A stretch of DNA of 24,163 nt from Streptomyces sp. NRRL WC-3618. Lineage in GTDB: Bacteria > Actinomycetota > Actinomycetes > Streptomycetales > Streptomycetaceae. The stretch spans positions 1 through 24,163 of the forward strand of contig NZ_LGDW01000026.1 of NCBI RefSeq assembly GCF_001280005.1. Direction: 5' to 3'. Shown one piece after another: positions 6,343 to 13,260 of the stretch (within the stretch, counting starts at the first letter, position 1; every line of letters begins with the position of its first letter). Made by a program: the position numbers and the translations under genes. The notes under the pieces are model-generated. The model saw only the letters and a program-made list of their open reading frames with translations. It did not search any database and was not told the DNA's origin.

Positions 6343-7638
6343 TCACGCTGGGCCGTTGGTGGCGAGCCCCGTTGATTCGGCCAGCGTGAGCGTCGCCAGA
6401 GCGCCGCCGCCCTCGCTCGTCGGCACGTTGGCGAAGGTCAGCCGGGCGCCCAGTACCTCCGCCTGGCCCAACGCGATCGTCAGCCCGAGCCCGTGTCCGG
6501 TCGCCCCGCCCTCCGTACGGAACCGCTGCGGCCCGTGCTCCACCAGGTACTCCGGATAGCCGTCACCGTGGTCCCGCACGCTCACCACCGGCCCGTCGAC
6601 GGTCAGCGTCACCGGCGTACGACCGTGCAGGTGGGCGTTGACGACCAGATTCCCGAGCACCCGTTCGAGACGCCGCCGGTCGGTGTCGACGAGGGCGTCC
6701 CGGACGACGACGATCTCCGTGTCGGCTCCGGTGGTTCCCGGCGCTCGTACGTTCCGCACGACCCGTTCGGCGAGTATGCCGAGGGCCTCGGTGTCGACCT
6801 CCAGCCGCTCCTTGCCCGTGTCCAGCCGGGAGATCTCGAGCAGGTCCTCGGTGAGCGTACGCAGCGCGGCGACGCGGTCCCGGACCAGCTCGGTCGGGCG
6901 CCCGGGCGGCAGCAGTTCCGCCGCCGCGTGCAGTCCGGTGAGCGGAGTACGCAGCTCATGGGCCACGTCGGCGGTGAAGCGCTGCTCGCTGAGCAGTTTC
7001 CGTTGCAGCGAGGCCGCCATCGTGTCGAGGGCGGCGGCGACGGCGGCGACCTCGTCCGGCGGACGGCTCGGGTCCTGGGTACGGGCGTCGCCGACGCGGG
7101 CGTCCAGATCGCCGGCGCTGATCCGGCGGGCCACCTGGGCGGTCGCGTGCAGCCGGCGGGTCACACGGGTCACCGCGAACGCGCCGACCAGCAGCGTCGC
7201 GCCGATGGCGAGGCCCGACGACCACAGGATGGCCCGGTCGAGGCCCTCGATCGTCCGGGCGCTCTGCGAGTAATTGAGGGCCACGGCGAGGGCGTGCCCG
7301 CCGTTCGCCGGCCCGGCCGCCCACATCGTCGGCACCCCGTCGTGGTCGCTGACCATCGTGCCGCGCTCCCCGGCCGCCGCGAGCGCCCGCAGCGACTTCG
7401 GCAGCCCCTCCGGATCGATACCGGCGTGCGACCGGAGGGCGTCCCCGGCCTCGTACGCGGCCGTGGCCTCCACGAGCCGGGACAGGGCGCGGTCGCGGGC
7501 CTGGTCGACGGTCTGATTCGTCACCGAGACATGCACGAGGACGCCGAGCAGGGCGGCGAGGGCGCAGCACATCCCGGTGATGAACAGCGCGGCCTTGGCG
7601 GCGAGGGTCCTGGCCCATCCGGGCAGCGCGACCCTCAC
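6343..7638 (-). CDS. Sensor histidine kinase
   Basis: A 431-residue membrane sensor kinase. Two membrane segments (about 12-36 and 138-160) bracket an extracytoplasmic sensor domain of about 100 residues. A HAMP linker follows at 155-215, then the H-box with H227 in DVAHELRTPL, the N-box NLVVNAHLH (N330, N334), the D/G1 box DHGDG (356-360) and the G2 motif GHGLGL. All catalytic motifs look intact. GTG 7638 is chosen because it overlaps the lipoprotein stop as GTGA; the frame is open further upstream but only as a lipoprotein shadow. Such kinases normally pass phosphate to a response regulator encoded alongside, but none is visible here. The lipoprotein-kinase pairing resembles CseA/CseC-type envelope sensing in Streptomyces, without the usual sigma factor and regulator; the comparison is inference. 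Confidence 0.9.
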   Translation of the reverse strand: MRVALPGWARTLAAKAALFITGMCCALAALLGVLVHVSVTNQTVDQARDRALSRLVEATAAYEAGDALRSHAGIDPEGLPKSLRALAAAGERGTMVSDHDGVPTMWAAGPANGGHALAVALNYSQSARTIEGLDRAILWSSGLAIGATLLVGAFAVTRVTRRLHATAQVARRISAGDLDARVGDARTQDPSRPPDEVAAVAAALDTMAASLQRKLLSEQRFTADVAHELRTPLTGLHAAAELLPPGRPTELVRDRVAALRTLTEDLLEISRLDTGKERLEVDTEALGILAERVVRNVRAPGTTGADTEIVVVRDALVDTDRRRLERVLGNLVVNAHLHGRTPVTLTVDGPVVSVRDHGDGYPEYLVEHGPQRFRTEGGATGHGLGLTIALGQAEVLGARLTFANVPTSEGGGALATLTLAESTGLATNGPA

Positions 7639-8414
7639 CGGGCGCGCGCCGAGGAGGAGGCGGACGAGGATGCGGACGAGGAGGCCGAGGGGGTCGCCGG
7701 GGCAGAGTGGGCGCGCTTCGGTTTGCCGGTCCGGAGGAACTCGTCGCTGGTGAGCAGCATCGCCTTCTGGTCGGCGTCCCAGGTCCACTGGGTGCGGTAC
7801 TCGTACCCCGGGATCTGCGACGGCGAGCGGATTATCACGGCCCGGCCGGCCAGTTCCACGGCGGCCACCGCGTCGTCGTTCGCCATGATCTGCACCAACT
7901 TGTGCCGCCGGAAGGTGTACACGCGTACGGCCGTCCCGTTGCCCGGCAGCAGCCGGAAACCGAGGGCCATGTCGTCGCGGCCGTCACCGGTGAGGTCGCG
8001 GTAGTAGGCCTTGAGGACGGGGCAGGCGCCCGCACCGGAACCGCCGCTCTTCGGGCCGCACGCCGCCATCCGGGAGACCGTCCCGGCGTACGGGGGGCTG
8101 TCGGCGGTGTACAGGTCGGGATGCGCGGCGATCTCCGCCCGTACGACGGCCACCGGGTCGACCTTGTGGATGTCGTCGCCTGGCGCGGTGATGCCCTTCA
8201 CGGTCTCGGTCTCGGCCTCGCCGTAGTCCCAGGCGGGGCTGGAGGCGGCCGGCAGGTCGGGCCAGAGCCGGGCGGGGCTGACGGCGGTGGCGGTCGGCCC
8301 GGCGCCGCGCAGCCCACCGGCGTCGCCGCAGCCGGAGGTGAGGGCGGCGAGGGCCAGAGTGGTCAGGGCGGCCAGGGAGACGGAAGCGGCGCGGGAGATG
8401 CGGCTGGGAGTCAC
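7635..8414 (-). CDS. Lipoprotein translationally coupled to the sensor kinase
   Basis: A 259-residue exported lipoprotein. The N-terminus has an Arg, a hydrophobic run and a lipobox ending at C29 (ALTSGC), so the mature protein should be acylated at that cysteine and anchored outside the membrane. A DLTGDGRDDMALGF stretch (around 150-163) resembles the Ca-binding-like DxDGDGxxD loops of FG-GAP/VCBS repeats. The C-terminus is Ser/Ala-rich, low in complexity and possibly a linker. The start is GTG 8414 with AGGA-type purines upstream. The stop TGA overlaps the kinase start GTG, so the two are probably made in fixed ratio. A plausible role is as an accessory that modulates the kinase's sensor domain. 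I do not recognise a specific family. Confidence 0.82.
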   Translation of the reverse strand: MTPSRISRAASVSLAALTTLALAALTSGCGDAGGLRGAGPTATAVSPARLWPDLPAASSPAWDYGEAETETVKGITAPGDDIHKVDPVAVVRAEIAAHPDLYTADSPPYAGTVSRMAACGPKSGGSGAGACPVLKAYYRDLTGDGRDDMALGFRLLPGNGTAVRVYTFRRHKLVQIMANDDAVAAVELAGRAVIIRSPSQIPGYEYRTQWTWDADQKAMLLTSDEFLRTGKPKRAHSAPATPSASSSASSSASSSARAR

Positions 8415-8568
8415 TGGGTTCCTGCTCCTGGCCGGGGGACGTGGTGGGCGACAACCGGTCGGTCGCCCCGTAATTCACACCTTATTCGCAGGGCGGACAC
8501 GGTTGCCGCGTGGGTTGCTCCGATCGACCCGGCTGCTCCGCCCGGCCCGGCCGCTGCGCCCGTTCCGC

Positions 8569-9171
8569 CTATTCGGCCAGTTCCTCCAGCAGCCGGGCCG
8601 TGGACAGGCCCGTGCGCAGATACTCGACGAACAGGTCGTTGTGCAGGGCCCACGGGGAGCGGCGGGACCTGATCAGACGTATCGCCTCGTCGACGGTGTG
8701 CCCGTCCCGGACGAGGGCGTGCGCGACGACCAGCCCCGAACGGTTGTACCCGCTGTAACACCGGACGAGCACGGTGCGCCCGTCCTCCTGCGCGGCGCAC
8801 GCGGCCTCGGCGAGCCGGATCACGCCGGCCAGCTGGGTCCCGTCCAGCGGCCCGTCCGGGATGGCCCACACATGGTGCTCGACACCGGGATCCGGCCCGT
8901 ACCCGGGCAGTTTCAGAAGGGTCATGACCAGGTCGAACTCATCGTGCACGACGGCGAGTTCAAGTTCCCCGGGGTGCCTGGCGAACTCGTGTCCGCCCAT
9001 CCACAGCCCGGGCACGATCTCGCTCCACGGCTCGCCCGGTGCCGGTACGTCGGGCTGCTTCCTGCGGGTCCGCAACTTCGCCGCCTCCCCCACTCGGGCA
9101 CCCAACTCCGCCCTCAACTCCCTACAAAGGTAACCGGGTTCTTGCCGTCGCAGCACCCCGCCTGTTCCCAT
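8569..9171 (-). CDS. Dual-specificity-type protein phosphatase
   Basis: A 200-residue protein with the CX5R signature of cysteine-based phosphatases: C138-YSGYN-R144 followed by SGLVVAHAL. D106 in WAIPDGPLD is a likely general acid. The N-terminal part WSEIVPGLWMGG (about 49-60) is the typical opening strand of DSP-like domains. It would remove phosphate from Ser/Thr/Tyr or from a non-protein substrate; the substrate is unknown. There is no signal peptide. The start at ATG 9171 has no clear Shine-Dalgarno, and the first 45 residues precede the recognisable domain, so the true start may be internal, for instance GTG at residue 27. It is the first gene of the minus-strand run and is divergent from the NERD gene 29 bases away. 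A gap of 154 bases separates it from the lipoprotein gene. Confidence 0.83.
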   Translation of the reverse strand: MGTGGVLRRQEPGYLCRELRAELGARVGEAAKLRTRRKQPDVPAPGEPWSEIVPGLWMGGHEFARHPGELELAVVHDEFDLVMTLLKLPGYGPDPGVEHHVWAIPDGPLDGTQLAGVIRLAEAACAAQEDGRTVLVRCYSGYNRSGLVVAHALVRDGHTVDEAIRLIRSRRSPWALHNDLFVEYLRTGLSTARLLEELAE

Positions 9172-9200
9172 GGGCGTGCGGGGGAATGGGGTGAGGGTGG

Positions 9201-10004
9201 ATGAGCGGACTGCGCGTCGTACCGGCCTGGCGCCAGGGTCACGAACGGCTGTACGTGTGCCTGACGGACGGGCGGAGCGTCGCCTGGTACGACAGGGAGG
9301 CGTCCCGGGTCAACCTGCTGAGCGACGACCTCCGAGGGGACGTACTGGAGGCCCTGGCCCCGTTCCTGACGGGCCCCGTGGCGGTGGGCCCGCCCCCGGT
9401 CCCGACCCCGGCGGAACTGGCCCGCCTCTCCCTCCACCCCGACGACGACCTGGCCCCCAACCGCCCCGGCGAGGCCCTTCAGATCGCCCTGGACCGCGAC
9501 CCGGCCCCGCCCCACCGCCTCCGCCCGGACCCCCGACGACGCGCCCTGACGGCGGAACAGACGGTGGGTGACGCGCTGGAGGCGCTGGAGGGCGGGGGGT
9601 GGCACACCCTGCACTCGCTCCCGCTTCCCGGCGGCGACCGGATCCACCACCTGGTGATCGGCCCGGGAGGGCTGTACGCGGTGTACACCCTGTACGCCCG
9701 CAAGCAGCGGGTCGTGGTGACCGACCCGATGGTGACCCTGGGCCGCCGCGCCCCCCGCCCACTGCTCCGCAGGATCCGCTCGGACGCACACCGCGCCTCA
9801 CACGCCCTGACGGCGGAGGTCCACCCCGTCCTGACCCTGACGGACCCCGCCGACCTGAAGGTGACGGTCCCCCCGAGAGAGGTCAGGATTTTCCGGGACA
9901 CGGACCTGCCGGGGCTGGCGCAACTGGGGGGCGTGCTGAAACCGGCGGATGTGGAGGCGCTGCATGCGGTGGCTCGGGATCGGGGGACCTGTGGGCGGGT
10001 TTAG
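9201..10004 (+). CDS. NERD-domain (nuclease-related) protein
   Basis: A 267-residue protein. Residues 1-110 are a variable N-terminal part with a proline-rich patch. From about 119 to 190 is a NERD-like core: TAEQTVGDALEALEGGGW, then HSLPLPGGDRIHHLVIGPGG and LYAVYTLYAR. NERD domains resemble nuclease/restriction-like folds and occur in proteins thought to handle DNA, but most, including this one, have no demonstrated activity. Here the E-x-T-x-G and D-x-I-x-H-L-V-I-G-P-G-G elements are present. A direct metal-binding triad cannot be confirmed by eye. The start is ATG 9201 with GAGGGTGG just upstream. The arginine/proline-rich stretch around 9400-9540 is very GC-rich. It is convergent with the GNAT gene. 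Proximity to the ku/LigD-polymerase genes hints at DNA metabolism but proves nothing. Confidence 0.75.
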   Translation: MSGLRVVPAWRQGHERLYVCLTDGRSVAWYDREASRVNLLSDDLRGDVLEALAPFLTGPVAVGPPPVPTPAELARLSLHPDDDLAPNRPGEALQIALDRDPAPPHRLRPDPRRRALTAEQTVGDALEALEGGGWHTLHSLPLPGGDRIHHLVIGPGGLYAVYTLYARKQRVVVTDPMVTLGRRAPRPLLRRIRSDAHRASHALTAEVHPVLTLTDPADLKVTVPPREVRIFRDTDLPGLAQLGGVLKPADVEALHAVARDRGTCGRV

Positions 10005-10032
10005 GGGGCGTGGTCGGGGGGAGCGAGCTGTA

Positions 10033-10045
10033 GCACGGGCCGTGC
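10033..10045. terminator. Inverted repeat between convergent NERD and GNAT genes
   Basis: gcacgg (10033-10038) and ccgtgc (10040-10045) are perfect complements around a single base, sitting in the 43-base gap between two convergent stop codons. It could serve as a bidirectional transcription stop. The stem is short and no T run follows. Confidence 0.35.
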
Positions 10046-10047
10046 GC

Positions 10048-10587
10048 TCAAGCGAGCGGTGCCACCGTGGGCCGTAGGCCGAGCCACTGTTCGGCGTCCC
10101 AGGCCTGGAACCGTTCTATCTCCGTGAACCCCAGCTTGGCCGCCAGGCGCATCGAGGCGGCGTTGGCGGTCTGAGTGGTGAGCACCACCGGCTCGCCGGG
10201 AAGGGCGCCGTCGAACCAGTCGAGTGCCGCCGCGCACGCTTCCGCGGCGTACCCGAATCCCCACGCCCGCGGCAGGAAGAGGTAGCCGAGATCGGCCTTG
10301 CCCGTGGCAGCCGGACGGCGGTGCTCCGTTGCTCTCCTGAGCAGGATCTGGCCGATCATCGCCCCGTCGAGATCGACGACGAAGCTCCCGGGCCACCGCT
10401 CGGGCGTCCCGGGCATCTCTCGCTCGAGGTCGGCACGCGGACGGGGGCCGCCGAGGTAGGTGTGCACCTCCGGTGACGCCAGCAGCTCGATGAACGCCGC
10501 ACGGTCCTGGGCCTCGGGCGCGCGGAGCACCAGCCTCTCGGTCCTGATCGGCTCAGGCGGCCAGGCGACGGGCCCCAGATCTGACAT
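10048..10587 (-). CDS. GNAT family N-acetyltransferase (RimJ/RimL-like)
   Basis: A 179-residue protein beginning IRTERLVLRAPEAQDRAAF, the usual opening of RimJ/RimL-type GNAT enzymes. The middle GKADLGYLFLPRAWGFGYAA... carries the acetyl-CoA pyrophosphate-binding loop (R-x-x-G-x-G-x-A pattern), and ANAASMRLAAKLGF is the typical C-terminal motif (N-x-x-S-x-x-L-x-x-K-x-G-F). It transfers acetyl from acetyl-CoA to an amine; the substrate, a protein N-terminus or a small molecule, cannot be told. The start is ATG 10587. It lies 32 bases downstream of the LigD-polymerase gene on the same strand, so the two are probably co-transcribed. Confidence 0.88.
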   Translation of the reverse strand: MSDLGPVAWPPEPIRTERLVLRAPEAQDRAAFIELLASPEVHTYLGGPRPRADLEREMPGTPERWPGSFVVDLDGAMIGQILLRRATEHRRPAATGKADLGYLFLPRAWGFGYAAEACAAALDWFDGALPGEPVVLTTQTANAASMRLAAKLGFTEIERFQAWDAEQWLGLRPTVAPLA

Positions 10588-10619
10588 GCGCGCAGGCTAA
10601 CAGCCCGAGATCCGCGTGC

Positions 10620-11492
10620 TCATGGTGGCTGCGGTGGCACCAGCGGCGACAGCAGGTCCCCGTACGTATCCAGTCGGCCCTCGATGTCCCCCGCTCCGAA
10701 CATGAGTTGCCCCGGCTTCGTGCACCCCGCCACCTCCTCCCACGTCACCGGCGTCGACACCGTCGGCTCCCTGCGGGCCCTCAGGGTGTACGGCGTCGCC
10801 GTCGTTTTCCGGGCCGCGTTCTGGCTGTAGTCGACGAAGACCTTGCCGGGGCGCAGGCTGCGGGTCATGCGGTGGACGACCAGGTGGGGGAGGGCGCGTT
10901 CCGCCTCGACCGCCAGTTCCTTCGCGTACGCCGTGATCTCGCCGGACGGGGTCAGGGCCGCCGGCGCTGCCAGGAGGTGCAGGCCCTTCGAGCCCGACGT
11001 CTTCGCGTACGCCTCGATCCCGTCCGCCGCCAGTCGTTCCCGTAGCCAGAGCGCCACCTCGCAGCACTCGACGATCGTGGCCGGGTGACCGGGGTCCAGG
11101 TCCATCACCAGGCGGTCGGCCTCGCCGGGGGCGTCGATCAGCCACTGGGGGGTATGGAACTCCGTGACCAGGTTCGCCGCCCACATCAGCGAGGGCAGGT
11201 CCTGGATCAGCACCATGCGTGCCGGGCCCTCCGAGCGCGGAACGTGCGCTGTCGTGACCCAGTCGGGCGTACCCGGTGGCACGTTCTTGGTGAAGAAGAG
11301 CTGGCCGTCGGGGCCGTCCGGGTAGCGGAGGAAGGAGACCGGGCGGTCGCGCAGGTGGGGGAGGAGGGCGTCCGCGGTGGTGGCGTAGTAGTGGAGCAGC
11401 TCGCCCTTGGTGAAGCCGGTCGCCGGGTGGATCACCTTCTCCAGGTTGGAGAGAGCCACCCTTCGCCCCTCCACCTCCGTGATCGGCGTCAT
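10620..11492 (-). CDS. ligD: Stand-alone LigD-type DNA polymerase/primase domain (NHEJ)
   Basis: A 290-residue archaeo-eukaryotic primase-type polymerase, as in the polymerase module of LigD. Landmarks are NLEKVIHPATGFTKGELLHYY near the start, the metal-binding D131-L-D133 in VMDLDPG, the SGSKGLHLL loop with H172, D221 in VFVDYSQNAARKT as the likely third acidic ligand, and a C-terminal PVTWEEV motif. This module fills gaps and adds nucleotides, preferring ribonucleotides, at Ku-bound ends. Neither the 3'-phosphoesterase nor the ATP-dependent ligase module of full LigD is fused here. Separate LigD modules are known in Streptomyces, so the ligase should be encoded elsewhere. The symbol marks the family; the protein is only the polymerase part. 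ATG 11492 is divergent from ku with a 56-base shared gap. Confidence 0.92.
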   Translation of the reverse strand: MTPITEVEGRRVALSNLEKVIHPATGFTKGELLHYYATTADALLPHLRDRPVSFLRYPDGPDGQLFFTKNVPPGTPDWVTTAHVPRSEGPARMVLIQDLPSLMWAANLVTEFHTPQWLIDAPGEADRLVMDLDPGHPATIVECCEVALWLRERLAADGIEAYAKTSGSKGLHLLAAPAALTPSGEITAYAKELAVEAERALPHLVVHRMTRSLRPGKVFVDYSQNAARKTTATPYTLRARREPTVSTPVTWEEVAGCTKPGQLMFGAGDIEGRLDTYGDLLSPLVPPQPP

Positions 11493-11503
11493 ACGATGAG
11501 AAT

Positions 11504-11517
11504 CCCACGAAAGTGGG
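11504..11517. promoter_or_regulatory. Dyad in the divergent ku / LigD-polymerase promoter region
   Basis: cccac (11504-11508) and gtggg (11513-11517) pair perfectly around gaaa. The site is centred in the 56-base gap between two divergent start codons, so it could be a shared operator, or an RNA hairpin with a GAAA tetraloop in the ku leader. With one short example the choice cannot be made. Confidence 0.35.
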
Positions 11518-11548
11518 GCAAAGCCACCTCCGAAGGAAGGTTCACCTC

Positions 11549-12649
11549 GTGCGATCCATATGGAACGGCGCCATCTCCTTCGGGCTGGTCAGCATCCCGA
11601 TCAAGCTCGTGAACGCCACCGAGAGCCACTCGATCTCCTTCCGGCAGATCCACGTCGAGGACGGCGGGCGCATCCGCTATCGCAAGGTCTGCGAGGTGGA
11701 GGACCGCGAGGTGCGGGGGGACGAGATCGGCAAGGCGTACGAGGGTGCCGACGGCGCGATGATCCCGATCACCGACGACGATCTGGCGTCGCTGCCCCTG
11801 CCCACCGCCAAGACCATCGAGATCGTCGCCTTCGTGCCCGGCGACCGTATTGATCCGCTCCAGATGGACACCGCCTATTACCTCTCCGCGAACGGGGTTC
11901 CGGCCGCCAAGCCCTACACCCTGCTGCGCGAGGCGCTCAAGCGCAGCCAGAAGGTCGCCATCGCCAAGTTCGCGCTCCGGGGGCGGGAGCGGCTCGGCAT
12001 GTTGCGGGTCGTCGACGACGTCATCGCCATGCACGGGCTGCTCTGGCCCGACGAGATCCGCGACACGGAGGGTGTCGCGCCGGACGCGAGCGTCACCGTG
12101 AGGGACCAGGAACTCGATCTCGCCGACGCCCTCATGGCCACCCTCGGCGAGGTCGACCTCGCCGACCTCCACGACGACTACCGCGAAGCCGTGGAGGAGC
12201 TCATCGCCGCGAAGGCCTCCGGCGAGGAGGCGCCGCACGCCCCGGCTCCGAGCGGTGGCGGCAAGGTGCTGGATCTGATGGCCGCGCTGGAGAAGAGCGT
12301 GCGGGAGGCCAAGGAATCGCGCGGCGAGGAGGTCGCGGAGGGTACGGAGGAGGAGGGAGGGGAAGGGGAGGTGCAGTCCCTGCGTGAGCGCCGTACGGCT
12401 TCCAAGGCGGCGCCCCGGGCCACTTCCCGGGCGACCTCCCGGGCCACGCCCAAGGCCGAGGCCGGGAAGAAGTCGACCTCCACCGCGAAGAAGGCTGCCA
12501 CCAAGAAGGCCCCCGCCGCCAGGAAGTCGACCGGCACCGCCAAGAAGACGGCGAGCAAGACCAGTACGGCCAAGACCACCACGACCAAGGCCAGTACGGC
12601 GAAGAAGACCGCGGCCAAGAAGACCGCCGCCCGTAAGCGTTCGGCGTGA
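11549..12649 (+). CDS. ku: Ku, DNA end-binding protein of bacterial NHEJ
   Basis: A 366-residue homodimeric DNA end-binding protein that recruits LigD-type polymerase and ligase. The start RSIWNGAISFGLVSIPIKL is the family's hallmark, and the core (about 1-225) continues through KPYTLLREAL and the FALRGRERLGMLR strand. VLDLMAALEKSV (240-251) matches the segment after the core. The acidic stretch 259-274 is followed by a tail (about 285-366) very rich in Lys, Ala, Thr and Ser with repeated TAKK/TKK/ASK motifs, resembling histone H1-like tails. Lys-rich Ku tails are known in some actinobacteria and can bind DNA non-specifically. GTG 11549 is chosen over the in-frame GTG at 11513 because the Ku motif begins there and GAAGGAAGG lies 8 bases upstream. 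It is divergent from the LigD-polymerase gene. Confidence 0.95.
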   Translation: MRSIWNGAISFGLVSIPIKLVNATESHSISFRQIHVEDGGRIRYRKVCEVEDREVRGDEIGKAYEGADGAMIPITDDDLASLPLPTAKTIEIVAFVPGDRIDPLQMDTAYYLSANGVPAAKPYTLLREALKRSQKVAIAKFALRGRERLGMLRVVDDVIAMHGLLWPDEIRDTEGVAPDASVTVRDQELDLADALMATLGEVDLADLHDDYREAVEELIAAKASGEEAPHAPAPSGGGKVLDLMAALEKSVREAKESRGEEVAEGTEEEGGEGEVQSLRERRTASKAAPRATSRATSRATPKAEAGKKSTSTAKKAATKKAPAARKSTGTAKKTASKTSTAKTTTTKASTAKKTAAKKTAARKRSA

Positions 12650-12690
12650 CCGTTCATCGGACCGAGGTCCCGCCCGACAGTCGCTGGGCC

Positions 12691-12718
12691 CTCGCCCTTC
12701 GGCCCTCGCCCTTCGGCC
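12691..12718. repeat. 14-bp tandem repeat, two copies
   Basis: ctcgcccttcggcc occurs twice head to tail at 12691-12704 and 12705-12718, about 40 bases after the ku stop. It is flanked by gggcc and ggccc sequences that can pair, so a GC-rich hairpin and terminator role is possible. Confidence 0.85.
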
Positions 12719-12841
12719 CTCAAGGCGTGCCCCTCGCGCCCCCGTGCGCGTTCTGTCGCGTCCTGCCCCTTGTCCTGTCGCGGAAGGTCACGTGAAAGTA
12801 GGGGTCTGTCGTCGGTGAGTCTCTGAGTCACCCGGCGGGCG

Positions 12842-12860
12842 CCTTTGGCGTTGCCGAAGG
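12842..12860. terminator. Hairpin next to the 23-bp repeat
   Basis: cctttgg (12842-12848) and ccgaagg (12854-12860) pair over a 5-base loop with one G-T wobble. It abuts the 23-bp repeat. There is no T run, so a terminator role is only possible. Confidence 0.3.
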
Positions 12861-12861
12861 G

Positions 12862-12906
12862 TGTCCTACGCATGGCCCGATTCATGTCCTACGCATGGCC
12901 CGATTC
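12862..12906. repeat. 22-bp direct repeat, two copies with period 23
   Basis: The 22-base stretch running from tgtcctacg to cccgattc occurs identically at 12862-12883 and 12885-12906, separated by a single base. It lies in non-coding DNA about 350 bases before the synthase genes. It could be a slippage duplication, a regulator-binding pair, or a recombination scar. Confidence 0.95.
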
Positions 12907-13131
12907 GGCCGCCGCGACGCGGACATGAAGAATTTACAAGGTTTACTTCCCTCGCCAGTGGTGTTTCCGGGGCGTGAGGCCGAAGTGAATTCAACCGGGT
13001 ATCCGACAGCTCCCTGACGCCAGGAGGCGTACCGCCGGGTCTGCGGTGACGTCGAAACTGATTGGAATTGGGCGGTTTTTCGGGACTTGGGGTGGTCGGG
13101 CGGCGCTGGCCGAATGGAATCGGCCGCTTAG

Positions 13132-13141
13132 GGAATATTCC
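13132..13141. promoter_or_regulatory. Perfect 10-bp palindrome upstream of the synthase promoter
   Basis: GGAATATTCC reads the same on both strands and ends 8 bases before the -35 hexamer of the candidate promoter. The GAATATT core recurs at 13244-13250 inside a second dyad near the start codon, so the pair may be operator sites. No regulator gene is visible in the window. Confidence 0.4.
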
Positions 13142-13149
13142 GCGCCATG

Positions 13150-13179
13150 TTGACTCGTGAGTAATGTCGGCGCTAGCTT
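13150..13179 (+). promoter_or_regulatory. Candidate sigma-70 (HrdB-type) promoter of the synthase operon
   Basis: TTGACT (13150-13155) and TAGCTT (13174-13179) are separated by 18 bases and fit the Streptomyces vegetative pattern TTGACn ... TASVDT. Transcription would start near 13186, leaving a leader of about 75 bases before ATG 13261. A small dyad, ACTC-GT-GAGT (13153-13162), overlaps the -35 edge and could be an operator. Confidence 0.55.
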
Positions 13180-13241
13180 CCCGTTGGTTTCGCCTTGAGG
13201 TGAAGTACGTCTGCGCCACAAACCCCCACCGTGCAATTTCA

Positions 13242-13254
13242 CCGAATATTTCGG
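13242..13254 (+). promoter_or_regulatory. Dyad overlapping the ribosome-binding site of the first synthase gene
   Basis: CCGAA (13242-13246) and TTCGG (13250-13254) pair perfectly around TAT. The right arm overlaps the start of the GGAG ribosome-binding site (13253-13256), 4 bases before ATG 13261. As RNA this weak hairpin could mask the site; as DNA it shares the GAATATT core with the palindrome at 13132. The GGAG also decides the start in favour of ATG 13261 over GTG 13231, which has none. Confidence 0.45.
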
Positions 13255-13260
13255 AGAATC

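Larger units (their letters stand above)
12650..13260. other. 611-base non-coding region between ku and the synthase genes
   Basis: No convincing gene is present; open frames on the minus strand here (for example 12866-13219) lack recognisable motifs and typical starts. The left part holds two tandem repeats and a hairpin. The right part (about 12920-13260) is clearly more AT-rich than its surroundings and holds a promoter and two dyads containing GAATATT. It probably contains the 3' end of the ku transcript and the whole control region of the synthase operon, and it may mark the boundary between core and accessory DNA. Confidence 0.7.

Noticed and set aside
12691..12906. CRISPR array
   Set aside because: Only two-copy repeats of 14 and 22 bp with no spacers of regular length; no cas genes.
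12866..13219. A 117-residue minus-strand open frame in the intergenic region
   Set aside because: No motif, atypical composition and overlap with the repeats and promoter; more likely non-coding.
13231..13260. GTG 13231 as start of the first synthase gene
   Set aside because: No ribosome-binding site upstream, and the extra ten residues fall on a dyad and on the GGAG that serves ATG 13261.
12650..13260. Transposon or IS remnant at the synthase boundary
   Set aside because: No transposase fragments, terminal inverted repeats or target duplications could be found by eye.
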